Below, piece after piece: positions 52,398-60,817 of a stretch of 64,000 nt of DNA (positions within the stretch are counted from its first letter, which is position 1; each line of letters opens with the position of its first letter). Both the position numbers and the translations under genes were made by a program. The stretch is from Moorella mulderi DSM 14980 (GTDB taxonomy: Bacteria > Bacillota > DSM-521 > Neomoorellales > Neomoorellaceae): positions 124,001 to 188,000 of the forward strand of contig NZ_LTBC01000004.1 in assembly GCF_001594015.1 (NCBI RefSeq), in the 5' to 3' direction. The notes beneath the pieces were generated by a model. That model was not told the origin of the DNA, did no database searches, and saw only the letters and a list, made by a program, of their open reading frames with translations.

Positions 52398-52490
52398 GAA
52401 AAAAATTCGGCCGGTAGCAGGAATTTAAAGAGAAATAGCGAACTAAATTTATAAATAGCAAAAGTAGTTCCTTCAGCAACAAAGGGGTTT
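52398..52490 (+). repeat. Intergenic AT-rich repeat, copy C (upstream of dsrAB)
   Basis: Core from GCAGGAATTT (52418) through AGCGAACTAAATTTATAAAT to AAAAGTAGT is nearly identical over about 52 bases to copy D at 60729 (two differences). Poly-A precedes, and CAACAAAGGGGTTT follows. Lies after the selD terminator and some 400 bases ahead of dsrA. Confidence 0.8.
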
Positions 52491-52826
52491 AATATCACTT
52501 GTGAAAAGGGGGGGCAAAACCAAAGCTACAGGGAGGAGGAGTATCCCTCCGGCTGTTATAAAATACCATGAACTTCAAGAAGGGAGATGTTAAGTTTTCG
52601 GAAAGCGTTTTAAAAAGAGGTTTGGGATTGCGTTAACTATTCCTTGTAGTCCTGGCCGGAAACGCTAACGATAGTTCTTTCAAATTCATTACCGGAAAGG
52701 AGGTGAAGTTAGATCCCTGCCCGATTGGTATTGGGCGTCGTTGCGCCAGGCTTTCACGCCGGCCGAGGATTGAAATAAACAAACAAACAGACAGACAAAC
52801 AAACACCAACAAAGGGGGTATTGCTT
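52491..52826 (+). other. Long dsrAB leader
   Basis: No gene. It contains a hairpin ACAG-GGAGG (52528-52536) / CCTCC-GG-CTGT (52546-52556), several purine-rich ribosome-like sites (near 52581 and AAAGGAGGTGA near 52697), and a tetranucleotide tract (52775-52811). AAAGGGGGT before ATG 52827 is the real ribosome site. No confident promoter found; a long untranslated leader is likely. Confidence 0.5.
52775..52811 (+). repeat. AAAC/AGAC tetranucleotide tract before dsrA
   Basis: AAAC repeats interrupted by two AGAC units, nearly G/T-free, end 16 bases before the dsrA start codon. Being unstructured it could act as a ribosome-standby enhancer; unit number could vary by slippage. Confidence 0.7.
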
Positions 52827-54245
52827 ATGGATTTTAAACCAAAGCGGCCACAAAAGGAACTTAAGTATGAAGAGTTACGCATCTACACGGACGAAGAACT
52901 GCATAACTACACGGAAGAAGAGCTTAAAGATTTTAAGATCAAGCATGATATTCCTGATTTAGAGGAACTAGAGAAAGGGCCGTGGCCCAGCTTTGTCGCC
53001 GACGCCAAACGGGAAGCCCTGCACCGCAAGAAACTCCCTAAAGAGCGGATGATGATTGACCAGGACGTAGTGGACGACTTGCTTGGCCAGCTGCAATTAT
53101 CCTTTGATGACGGGGAAACCCACTGGAAACACGGCGGCATTGTCGGTGTCTTTGGTTATGGCGGCGGCGTTATCGGGCGCTACTCCGATGTTCCCGAAAA
53201 ATATCCTTCCGTTGCTCATTTCCATACCATACGCGTCAACCAACCTGCCAGCAAGTTTTATAAAACTGACTTCCTGCGGGCCCTCTGTGATCTCTGGGAG
53301 TTCCGGGGCAGCGGCATGTTCAATATGCACGGCTCCACCGGTGATATCATCCTGCTGGGGACCACCACCGAACAGGTAGAGCCCCTCTTTTATGATCTGA
53401 CCCATGAACTGGACCAGGACCTTGGCGGCTCGGGTTCGAACCTGCGCACACCTTCCTGCTGTATCGGCAAGGCCCGCTGCGAATTCGCCTGCATCGACAC
53501 CCAGGATTTGTGCTACGAGCTGACTACCCATTACCAGGATGAGCTGCACCGCCCGGCCTTTCCCTATAAATTCAAGATCAAGATTGATGGCTGTCCCAAC
53601 GGCTGTGTGGCTTCCATCGCCCGTTCTGACATGTCCTTAATCGGTACCTGGCGGGACGACATCCGCATCGACCAGGAAGCAGTCCAGGCCTATATCGGGG
53701 GCGAAATTCAACCCAATGGCGGTGCCCACAGCGGTCGCGACTGGGGCAAATTCGATATCCAGAAGGAAGTCATTGATCTCTGTCCTACCGGGTGTATGGC
53801 CATGGAGGACGGCAAGCTGGTAATCAATAACCAGGAATGCAACCGCTGCATGCACTGTATCAATGTCATGCCCAGGGCCTTAAGGCCTGGCACCGACACG
53901 GGCGTCAGCATCCTCTTTGGGGCCAAAGCGCCGATCCTGGAGGGAGCCCAGCTGGCGGTGCTGACTGTTCCCTTTATGAAAGCAGAGGCACCTTACGACA
54001 ACATTAAAGAGCTGCTTGAGAAGGTCTGGGACTGGTGGATTGAAGAAGGCAAGAACCGCGAGCGCCTGGGCGAACTGATCCAGCGTAAAGGGCTGCCTAG
54101 GTTCCTGGAGGTTATCGGCGTCCCGGCTGCTCCCCAGATGGTTAAAATGCCGCGCACCAACCCGTATATCTTCTGGAAAGAAGAAGACGTACCCGGCGGC
54201 TGGAAGCGCGATATCAAAGATTACCGTCTGCGGCATAAACGATAG
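52827..54245 (+). CDS. dsrA: Dissimilatory sulfite reductase alpha subunit
   Basis: 472 residues. The siroheme-[4Fe-4S] ligands are C-x5-C (CIGKARC, about 210) and C-x3-C (GCPNGC, about 254); the inserted ferredoxin has LCPTGC and CNRCMHCINVMPRALRPG. The C-terminus RTNPYIFWKEEDVPGGW is characteristic. Reduces sulfite together with DsrB in the cytoplasm. An N-terminal charged repeat (YTDEELHNYTEEELKDF) is notable. ATG 52827 follows AAAGGGGGT; TTG 52821 is rejected for spacing. Head of dsrABD. Confidence 0.97.
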   Translation: MDFKPKRPQKELKYEELRIYTDEELHNYTEEELKDFKIKHDIPDLEELEKGPWPSFVADAKREALHRKKLPKERMMIDQDVVDDLLGQLQLSFDDGETHWKHGGIVGVFGYGGGVIGRYSDVPEKYPSVAHFHTIRVNQPASKFYKTDFLRALCDLWEFRGSGMFNMHGSTGDIILLGTTTEQVEPLFYDLTHELDQDLGGSGSNLRTPSCCIGKARCEFACIDTQDLCYELTTHYQDELHRPAFPYKFKIKIDGCPNGCVASIARSDMSLIGTWRDDIRIDQEAVQAYIGGEIQPNGGAHSGRDWGKFDIQKEVIDLCPTGCMAMEDGKLVINNQECNRCMHCINVMPRALRPGTDTGVSILFGAKAPILEGAQLAVLTVPFMKAEAPYDNIKELLEKVWDWWIEEGKNRERLGELIQRKGLPRFLEVIGVPAAPQMVKMPRTNPYIFWKEEDVPGGWKRDIKDYRLRHKR

Positions 54246-54260
54246 GAGGAGGTTGCGATC

Positions 54261-55448
54261 ATGGCCTTATCTCAAGAACGCCTTGGCAAATACAACCCGG
54301 AGAAACCGACAGAAAAAAGGATTACTGATATTGGCCCCCGGCACTTCTGGGAGTTTTTCCCGCCGGTTATTCAAAAGAATTACGGTAAATGGCTTTATCA
54401 TGACATCTTAGAGCCAGGCATTATGGTCCATGTCTCCGAAAACGGGGACAAGGTTTTTACCGTAAGATGCGGCGGCTCCCGGTTTATGACGGCCGAAAAT
54501 ATCCGCGAGATCTGTGATATTGCCGATAAATATTGTGACGGTTATGTCCGTTTCACCACCCGCAATAACATCGAATTCATGGTCACCAGTTATGAAAAGG
54601 TAGAGGCTTTGAAAAAGGACCTCTTAAGCCGGAAATATATCTCCGGGAGCTACAAGTTCCCCATCGGCGGTACGGGTGCAGGGGTAACCAATATTGTCCA
54701 TACCCAGGGCTATATTCACTGCCATACCCCGGCTACCGACGCTTCTTCCATGGTCAAGGCCATCATGGATGAGCTGATGGACTACTTTACAGGCATGACC
54801 CTGCCAGCCCATGTCAGGATTTCCGTAGCCTGCTGTTTGAATATGTGCGGGGCCGTGCACTGCTCGGATATCGCACTGCTGGGCATCCACCGCAAACCCC
54901 CCATTGTGGACGATAATATCGACTCGATCTGTGAAATACCCCTGGCTATTGCCGCCTGCCCGGTAGGAGCCCTGTCGCCTGGAAAAACGGAAGACGGGAG
55001 GAAAACGATTAAGATTAAAGAAGAACGCTGCATGTTCTGCGGCAACTGTTATACCATGTGCCCGGCTTTGCCCATTGCCGATAAGCTTGGTGATGGTGTG
55101 GCCGTCCTGGCCGGCGGCAAGATATCCAACCGCATCAGCGAACCCAAGTTCTCCAAAGTAATCGTACCCTGGCTGCCTAATAACTTCCCCCGCTTCCCGG
55201 AAGTGGTGGCCACCGTCAAGAAGATCATTGAAGTTTATGCTGCTGAGGCCAGGAAGTATGAGCGTATCGGCGACTGGGCGGAAAGGATCGGCTGGGAGAA
55301 GTTCTTTGAGAAGTGCGAGATACCCTTTACCGAGCACTTGATTGATGATTATCGCCTGGCCTATGATACCTACCGGACCAGCACCCAGTTTAAGTTTACC
55401 GGGGCGGCCTGGGAAGTCTCCAGGGCGGCAGGAGGTATTGACGACTAG
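54261..55448 (+). CDS. dsrB: Dissimilatory sulfite reductase beta subunit
   Basis: 395 residues. Cluster/siroheme ligands: YIHC (about 155) and CCLNMC (about 192-197), plus ferredoxin ACPVGA and [12 protein letters not shown] (about 258). Start ATG 54261 after TAGGAGGAGG, 15 bases after dsrA. Forms the alpha2-beta2 enzyme with DsrA and DsrC. Confidence 0.97.
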   Translation: MALSQERLGKYNPEKPTEKRITDIGPRHFWEFFPPVIQKNYGKWLYHDILEPGIMVHVSENGDKVFTVRCGGSRFMTAENIREICDIADKYCDGYVRFTTRNNIEFMVTSYEKVEALKKDLLSRKYISGSYKFPIGGTGAGVTNIVHTQGYIHCHTPATDASSMVKAIMDELMDYFTGMTLPAHVRISVACCLNMCGAVHCSDIALLGIHRKPPIVDDNIDSICEIPLAIAACPVGALSPGKTEDGRKTIKIKEERCMFCGNCYTMCPALPIADKLGDGVAVLAGGKISNRISEPKFSKVIVPWLPNNFPRFPEVVATVKKIIEVYAAEARKYERIGDWAERIGWEKFFEKCEIPFTEHLIDDYRLAYDTYRTSTQFKFTGAAWEVSRAAGGIDD

Positions 55449-55477
55449 GTCTACCTGATAAGAGGGGGGTATGAGCG

Positions 55478-55711
55478 ATGATGGAGGAGATTAAAAAGGC
55501 CATCCTCGAGTTTGCCGAAACCAGTAAAAAGAGCAAGTTCTACTTTAAGGACCTGGAAAAGGCCGTCCAGGCCAAGATCCCGGAAGCTAAAATGAGGGAC
55601 ATTAAAAAGGCCGCTACGGAACTGGTTAACGAAGAAAAATTAATCTACTTCTCCACCGGAAGCACCACCATGTATGGTTTAAAGGGAAGGGGTATAACTG
55701 AAGACCAGTAA
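55478..55711 (+). CDS. dsrD: DsrD
   Basis: 77-residue winged-helix protein (EEIKKAILEFAET, KFYFKDLEKAV, MRDIKKAATELV). DsrD allosterically stimulates DsrAB and is found with reductive-type enzymes, so its presence argues for sulfite reduction rather than sulfur oxidation. ATG 55478 after AGAGGGGGG. Confidence 0.94.
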   Translation: MMEEIKKAILEFAETSKKSKFYFKDLEKAVQAKIPEAKMRDIKKAATELVNEEKLIYFSTGSTTMYGLKGRGITEDQ

Positions 55712-55745
55712 GTAGGCAGGTATGAGTAAAGAAAAAGGATAAAAG

Positions 55746-55889
55746 CTGGCTTTTGTTTGAAGCGAGCTACCTGGCCTGAGCGCCCAGCACTCAACTCGCA
55801 AAGGTTTTGTTCACAAAGAGTCACCTGTGTTAAACGAGTTGAGTGCTGGGCGCTCCGCAAGGGCCCGGAAGCGAGGGAAAATAACCAGC
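55746..55889 (+). repeat. MITE-like element, copy 2 (after dsrD)
   Basis: 144 bp. Ends GCTGGCTTTTGT (55746) and, on the complement, GCTGGTTATTTT (55889) match copy 1 at 18310; subterminal GAGCTACCTGGCC and CTCCGCAAGGGCCCGGAAGCG also match. The centre is a perfect 21-bp inverted repeat, 55779-55799 with 55835-55855, around a 35-base loop. It would form a strong RNA hairpin at the end of the dsrABD transcript. No transposase. Confidence 0.75.
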
Positions 55890-55908
55890 AAATACGTTTT
55901 TTAGGAAA

Positions 55909-55940
55909 AGAGGCTGCCAACTTATGATAGCAGCCTCTCC
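55909..55940 (+). terminator. Hairpin after dsrABD
   Basis: AGAGGCTGC (55909-55917) pairs with GCAGCCTCT (55930-55938); followed only by CCTTATATTA, so termination may be partial. A T6 run precedes the stem at 55897-55902. Confidence 0.5.
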
Positions 55941-55973
55941 TTATATTAGGCCGTTACAGGAAGGATGAAGGTG

Positions 55974-56600
55974 ATGCAAGAATCACAGGACTTTGAATCA
56001 TTTATTGCCGGGCAAAAGCGCATCCTGGCGGAAAACCCTGGATGCGCCACGGCGCTATACAACCTGGGTGTTTCCTATATGCAGCAGGGGAAATGGGACG
56101 AGGCTATTGTGGCCTTTGAAGAGGCGATTGCCAGCAGCGGCCGCATGTTTGAGGCTTATGTAAACCTGGGCTATATCTATTGGCAAAAGGGAGACCTGGA
56201 AAAGGTAGTGGAAGCCAACGAAAAGGCCATTGCCATCGAGCCGCGGTATGCCCGGGGTTATGCCAACCTGGGGTTTGCTTATTCCCAGATGGGCAGGACT
56301 GAGGAGGCCATTGCCGCCCTGGAGAAGGCCATCGAGTTGAACCCCAGGATCGTCCAGGCGTGGAATAACCTGGCCAACTGTTATCTCCAGCAGGGAGACA
56401 TCGCCAAGGCCATCGCCACCGGTCAGAAGTTACTGGAGATGGCACCTGATTTTGCCCTGGGGCATAATAATCTCGCCTATGCCTATTATTTAAACGGCAA
56501 TTTTACCAGGGCAATTGAACACGTTGACCGGGCCATTAAACTTGGGTTTAAAGTCCACCCGGATTTTCTCAAAGAACTGGAACCATATCGTAACAGTTAA
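55974..56600 (+). CDS. TPR-repeat protein
   Basis: 208 residues, about five tetratricopeptide repeats (for example ATALYNLGVSYMQQGKWDEAI, VNLGYIYWQKGDLEKVVEA, ANLGFAYSQMGRTEEAIAA). No signal peptide. ATG 55974 with AGGAAGG 9 bases upstream; ATG 55965 is too close. Protein-protein scaffold; role in sulfite reduction unproven but TPR genes are common next to dsrAB. Confidence 0.88.
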   Translation: MQESQDFESFIAGQKRILAENPGCATALYNLGVSYMQQGKWDEAIVAFEEAIASSGRMFEAYVNLGYIYWQKGDLEKVVEANEKAIAIEPRYARGYANLGFAYSQMGRTEEAIAALEKAIELNPRIVQAWNNLANCYLQQGDIAKAIATGQKLLEMAPDFALGHNNLAYAYYLNGNFTRAIEHVDRAIKLGFKVHPDFLKELEPYRNS

Positions 56601-56606
56601 GGTAGG

Positions 56607-57677
56607 TCAGAGCCTGGCCAGGGCTTCAGACGCCAGTTGAGCCACTGTCTTTTTTTGTAAATTGCCGCTGTCGTAGAAGGTTACTGGCTGCCCGTCATCC
56701 TGAAGACCCTGCAGCATATCCCTGGCCGTTGCCGCTCTTAGGTTGCCGAGGAGCCAGGCCGTATAGCCCCTGGTTGCAGGGTCCGGGTCCTGGAGAAAGG
56801 GTAGAAAGCGTAAGCAGGCCGGGCGGATAAGCCCGGGCTTTACCTTGGCAATACTGCCGATGGCCCGCAGGGCCTGGGGCCGGAGGGTTGTGTCTGCCAG
56901 CAACTGGTACAGCGTTGGGATATACCCGGCAAAGGTTTCCGGGAGGCTGGCGATAATTGCACCGGCAGCATCGATGGCCCCCCAGCCTGAAGAACCAGGG
57001 TCCGTAACGGAGGTTAATAATCCCTGCAGCAGCCGGGCAATAGTTTCCGGGTCCTTTTGCGCAATGACGGCGGCTACTTTACCTAAAATATCAGCGGCCC
57101 GGAAGCGGAGCAGTTCGTCACCAGCATAGAGAAGCCGCTGCAACTCCCTAATCAGGCGCCGGTCAGACCTGGCTATATTTAACAGGGGTTCTACCTGATA
57201 TTCCTTTACCAGGGCTTCGATTTCTTTTTTAGTGAAGTTCTTTTCTCCGGGAGGCGCTTTAGATGTTTGGGAGGAAATGGCTGCAGCCCGCGCCAATTTG
57301 TTTTGCACCCCCTGGCGGGTGACCTCCAGAATGTCCGGGTGCAGTTTCACGAAATAAAGGGCGCCGGATATTCTCCTGCCCTCATAAAACCCGCCGGGAA
57401 CAATTAAATGGGTTTCATAGTCGTAGTTCTCAACCAGCTTTTCCAGGTAATCCTCCTCTGGTAGCAGGCCCCAGGCCAGGTCCCAGTCCAGGTTACAACC
57501 AAAGACCAGGGCTTCAATGAAGGCCGCTCCCAGGTTATGACCGGTTATATCGCAGGCATAGACGGCACCACAGGAACAGGCACCCACCGGCATTTCGTTT
57601 GGCCGGCGAGTAACCTGCTCTTTTGGCCTGGCAACGGGCAACCCGCAAAAGGGGCAGGTGGGCTTGAGGGTAATCAA
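56607..57677 (-). CDS. Zinc-finger/HEAT-repeat protein
   Basis: 356 residues. The N-terminus has two CxxC-type knuckles (CPFC and CSC) of a zinc ribbon; the C-terminal half (about 150-356) is built of HEAT-like helical repeats (LRFRAADILGKVAAVI, PQALRAIGSIAKV, TRGYTAWLLGNL). TTG start at 57677 (complement) with GGAGG 8 bases upstream. Proteins of this kind occur in sulfate reducers; function unknown. Forms an operon with fmdB, and its stop is 6 bases from the convergent TPR gene. Confidence 0.78.
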   Translation of the reverse strand: MITLKPTCPFCGLPVARPKEQVTRRPNEMPVGACSCGAVYACDITGHNLGAAFIEALVFGCNLDWDLAWGLLPEEDYLEKLVENYDYETHLIVPGGFYEGRRISGALYFVKLHPDILEVTRQGVQNKLARAAAISSQTSKAPPGEKNFTKKEIEALVKEYQVEPLLNIARSDRRLIRELQRLLYAGDELLRFRAADILGKVAAVIAQKDPETIARLLQGLLTSVTDPGSSGWGAIDAAGAIIASLPETFAGYIPTLYQLLADTTLRPQALRAIGSIAKVKPGLIRPACLRFLPFLQDPDPATRGYTAWLLGNLRAATARDMLQGLQDDGQPVTFYDSGNLQKKTVAQLASEALARL

Positions 57678-57680
57678 CCT

Positions 57681-57926
57681 TTATTCCTCCGGTCCCGGGA
57701 TATCCAGGGTCATGCAGTTGCTGCCGGGGCTGCAGGATTTGGTCGTGAGCTTTGGTTTTTGCTCACCCTTTCCCGAACGGGTGAGAAAATTAACCCGGCT
57801 GATTACCCGTTCCAGGGACCGGGACTGGCACCCCGGACACTGGAGTTCGACCTTTTCGTGCATACTGGCAAAACGCTTTTCAAAAAGTTTCCCGCACTCC
57901 AGGCAGCGAAATTCGTATATAGGCAT
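57681..57926 (-). CDS. FmdB-type zinc-ribbon protein
   Basis: 81 residues: MPIYEFRCLECGKLFEKRF with CxxC and CPGC completing the ribbon typical of FmdB putative regulators, then a C-terminal tail. ATG 57926 (complement) after GGAGAAT. Overlaps nothing; first gene of the minus-strand pair. Confidence 0.88.
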   Translation of the reverse strand: MPIYEFRCLECGKLFEKRFASMHEKVELQCPGCQSRSLERVISRVNFLTRSGKGEQKPKLTTKSCSPGSNCMTLDIPGPEE

Positions 57927-57963
57927 TATTATTCTCCTTTTTTTAAGCCTTTGTCACAGCATT

Positions 57964-57992
57964 ATTGTAACAACCCCGGGGATTTACGTCAA
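57964..57992 (-). promoter_or_regulatory. Promoter of fmdB-HEAT operon
   Basis: On the complement TTGACG (57992-57987) and TACAAT (57969-57964) are 17 bases apart, 38 bases ahead of fmdB. Confidence 0.75.
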
Positions 57993-58081
57993 CAACCGGC
58001 CCACTCCAGTTAAACTATCCCCGGTTGCTGGTGATTATGGTATAATGAGGTGCAGGTGCTTAATAAGGAAGGGAGACAGGT

Positions 58082-58699
58082 ATGGATATCAGTACCTTGG
58101 CGCCGCTGGTAGCAGCTTGGGCCAAAATGCAGGCGACTGTGGCAGGTAATAGCGGCGGCAGTAAAGATAGCTTCAATAACCTTTTTTACCTGGTACTCCT
58201 GGCGGAACTGGAAGAGGGACAATCTCCGGCAGTAGAGGCAACAGGGAGGGGCAGAAAGCCGGCAACTGCCGCCCATTACCCTCGTTCTGGGGCCCGCAGC
58301 CTGCCCGAGCCTGGTTTTAAGGACCTCATCAGCCGGGTGGCGGCCAGGTACAACCTGCCGGCAGCCCTGCTCCAGGGTGTAGTCGAGGCGGAGTCCGGCT
58401 TTAATCCCCGGGCGGTATCACCTGCTGGGGCCATGGGGCTCATGCAGCTCATGCCGGCGACGGCCAGGGCCCTGGGGGTGACAGATCCCTTCAACCCGGA
58501 AGCCAACCTGGACGGCGGCGCCAGGTACTTAAGGCTGCTTCTGGACCGCTTCCAGGGTGATCTGGCCCTTGCCCTGGCAGCCTACAACGCCGGCCCCGGC
58601 GCCGTTAAACGTTACGGCGGCGTTCCTCCTTACCGGGAAACGCGGGACTATATCCAGAAGGTCCTGGCCGCCGCTCGCAGGTTTGAAGGCCTGGCCTAA
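58082..58699 (+). CDS. Lytic transglycosylase (SLT domain)
   Basis: 205 residues; SLT domain (about 85-200) with catalytic Glu in VEAESGFNPRAVS, GLMQLMPATA and AAYNAGPGAV. N-terminal 80 residues low-complexity, no classical signal peptide. ATG 58082 after GGAAGGGAGAC; TATAAT at 58041-58046 may be its -10. Confidence 0.9.
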   Translation: MDISTLAPLVAAWAKMQATVAGNSGGSKDSFNNLFYLVLLAELEEGQSPAVEATGRGRKPATAAHYPRSGARSLPEPGFKDLISRVAARYNLPAALLQGVVEAESGFNPRAVSPAGAMGLMQLMPATARALGVTDPFNPEANLDGGARYLRLLLDRFQGDLALALAAYNAGPGAVKRYGGVPPYRETRDYIQKVLAAARRFEGLA

Positions 58700-58704
58700 A
58701 CCTA

Positions 58705-59508
58705 TTATACATAGCTGTGGGCGCCGGGAAGGAGTAGTGAGACGCCAAATAAGGTAAAGAGCACCGCCAGAAAGCCCACGATGGCCATAATGGCGGCCCT
58801 TTTCCCCCGCCAGCCGTAAGTTTTCCGGGCGTGGAGATAAGCGGCGTAAATCAGCCAGGTAATTAAAGCCCAGGTTTCCTTGGGGTCCCAGCCCCACCAC
58901 CTGCCCCAGACCTCTTCGGCCCAGACGGCCCCGGTAATTAGAACCAGGGTCATAAAGGGAAATCCTACCGCTACCGACCAGTGGAGCAGGTTATCGATCT
59001 TAGCCAGGGGCGGCAGGATACTTTCGCCGATGCTGTCGTATCCCTTTTCTTTGAGCAGGTAGATAAGACCTAAGCAAAAGGACAGGCCGAAGGCGCCGTA
59101 AGCGATGATGGCCGTAAGGACATGAAACTGCAGCCAGATGCTCTGCAGGGCCGGCATCAGGGGCCTGGTGCCGGAAGATAAGGTATTACTATAGGAGAGG
59201 ATAATTACTTCCAGGAGCGCTACCAGAACCATTAACAGGTCCGATTTGATCATCTTGCGGGAAATAAAATAAAACAGGAGTATACCCCAGGCAAAAAGCA
59301 GGGCAAATTCGTATAAAGTAGCCAAGGGCAGCCTGCCGCCAGTAATGCTGCGCAGCACCAGGGCCAGGGTCAGGGAGGTAAAGGACAGGACCAGGGCCGC
59401 GAGGGCCAGGGTACCGGTATATTTGTTGGGCCGCCACAGGGAGATCAGGCTCAAAGTAACGGCTGCCAACAACAAAATATAGGCTACCAGGTTAAAACTG
59501 GATTCCAT
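58705..59508 (-). CDS. ccsA: Cytochrome c biogenesis protein CcsA (ResC)
   Basis: 267 residues, about eight helices. The heme-handling WWD motif is visible (WGRWWGWDPKETW), with conserved His (HVLTAI, LHWSV, LHARK). With ResB it exports heme and ligates it to CxxCH proteins (System II). Its likely client is DsrJ, 4 kb downstream. Stop is 5 bases from the convergent transglycosylase. Confidence 0.94.
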   Translation of the reverse strand: MESSFNLVAYILLLAAVTLSLISLWRPNKYTGTLALAALVLSFTSLTLALVLRSITGGRLPLATLYEFALLFAWGILLFYFISRKMIKSDLLMVLVALLEVIILSYSNTLSSGTRPLMPALQSIWLQFHVLTAIIAYGAFGLSFCLGLIYLLKEKGYDSIGESILPPLAKIDNLLHWSVAVGFPFMTLVLITGAVWAEEVWGRWWGWDPKETWALITWLIYAAYLHARKTYGWRGKRAAIMAIVGFLAVLFTLFGVSLLLPGAHSYV

Positions 59509-59567
59509 ATCTTGGCGCCACCTCTCGTTTTTACTTCTTCACTTTTACTTGTTCGCTGGTGACGATG

Positions 59568-60605
59568 CTAACTGTCATGCGGAGCTCTTTCCGGAACATG
59601 TTTATCAGGTACCAGGTAGCGAAGAGCAAAACCCAGCAATAACAAGATAAACCCGGTGTAAATTATTCCAACCCCCGGGTCTTTTTTGATCTCCAGTCCG
59701 GTATAATAACGGTAGCCGGAAAAGGTAACGGGATAGCCGTCCACGGTTTTCGTTTCCTTCTCGGCCAGGACTTGCCTCGCCGTTACTTGATGATCCTGGA
59801 AAAGGACGACAGCCAGTCTGGGGTTATTGGGCAAGGGGGAACGTGAATGTAAACTGCCCCCCTGTTCATCAAAATCAGGAATAAAGAAAAACATCAGCTT
59901 TAAGTTTTTGCCCGGGTCAATGTCAAGGCCCCGGCCACTGGCCAGGTCAAAGGGGACCACTTTACCGTCAATAACGGCCTGTCCCCGGGCCAGCCAGCCG
60001 TAACTGGTCTGGTAAATTTTTAAGCCCTTAAATTTTAAGGGACGGTTTACCCAGATATCTTGCTCAATTTCCTGGCCATCAGCTGTTTTAAGGGATACGC
60101 TGCTAATGTACTGCCTGGGCTGGAGGTTTTCGTAATATTCGATTTTAAAATCCTTAACCGTTAAAACCTGGCCCGGAAAACCCCTGCCGGCCAGGTCAAG
60201 GCTGTCGCCGACACCGATTTCAACATAGGTATGCCGGCCCATAACCCCGGATATGACCGCCCCGGCCAGGATCACCAGGATACTTAAGTGCAGGATAATG
60301 GAACCCCACCCACGCCGTCCAGGGGCTTTTTTTACCCGCCGTAGCGAGCAGGTTAGGATATTGACGGCTAAAATTGCCCCCAGGGTAATAAACCACCAGC
60401 TACGGTATAAGTGATCCAGAGACAAGAGGACAATCAATCTTCCAGGCAGTTCTCCGTAATAAGCACGGTAGAACCCCGCGGGCTGGCCCTGGGGAAGGAA
60501 GCTCCCCAGGGAAGCCAGGACGCCCAGGAGCAATAAAAGCAAAAGGCCTAGTTTCATAGAAGACAAAAAGGTAAAATACGGATGTTCCCGGTTGTTACCG
60601 GCCAA
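59568..60605 (-). CDS. resB: Cytochrome c biogenesis protein ResB (Ccs1)
   Basis: 345 residues; four helices with a large extracytoplasmic domain between helices 3 and 4 (about 115-310: DFKIEYYENLQPRQYISSV, KFKGLKIYQTSYG, characteristic). Start chosen at TTG 60605 (complement), 6 bases after GAGGTGAT; ATG 60611 is adjacent to that site. A longer open frame toward 60854 runs through a repeat and is rejected. Operon partner of ccsA. Confidence 0.92.
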   Translation of the reverse strand: MAGNNREHPYFTFLSSMKLGLLLLLLLGVLASLGSFLPQGQPAGFYRAYYGELPGRLIVLLSLDHLYRSWWFITLGAILAVNILTCSLRRVKKAPGRRGWGSIILHLSILVILAGAVISGVMGRHTYVEIGVGDSLDLAGRGFPGQVLTVKDFKIEYYENLQPRQYISSVSLKTADGQEIEQDIWVNRPLKFKGLKIYQTSYGWLARGQAVIDGKVVPFDLASGRGLDIDPGKNLKLMFFFIPDFDEQGGSLHSRSPLPNNPRLAVVLFQDHQVTARQVLAEKETKTVDGYPVTFSGYRYYTGLEIKKDPGVGIIYTGFILLLLGFALRYLVPDKHVPERAPHDS

Positions 60606-60710
60606 TGTCATCACCTCAGTTAAGAATGAGTATACACCAGCGGTCGTCCAGCGGTCAATGGCAGTAGGCCAGCAGCAGTACCGGACGACAGATACAGGCA
60701 TTTTACAAGT

Positions 60711-60800
60711 ACAAAAAAATATTACTGCCCGCAGCAGGAATTTTAAGAGAAATAGCGAACTAAATTTATAAATACCAAAAGTAGTGCTCCGGTGAACTAA
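60711..60800 (+). repeat. Intergenic AT-rich repeat, copy D (upstream of dsrK operon)
   Basis: ACAAAAAAATATTACTGCCC, GCAGCAGGAATTTT, AGCGAACTAAATTTATAAAT and AAAAGTAGT, nearly identical to copy C, then GGTGAACTAAGGG. Ends about 18 bases before the GTG start of the RsbRD-domain gene. Confidence 0.8.
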
Positions 60801-60817
60801 GGGACTGGGGGGAGTTT

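Noticed and set aside
52511-52560. CAAAGCTACAGGG, similar to the c-di-GMP-I (GEMM) riboswitch core
   Set aside because: The 3' half (GGTAGC...GGGTTGCC) and the first hairpin are missing; only a simple hairpin remains.
52703-52840. Frame starting at GTG 52703 overlapping the dsrA start
   Set aside because: It reads through the AAAC tract and ends inside dsrA in another frame; the ribosome site overlaps its start codon.
53430-53450. GGTTCGAACC, a tRNA T-loop-like sequence
   Set aside because: It lies inside the dsrA coding region (GSNLRT) and no cloverleaf surrounds it.
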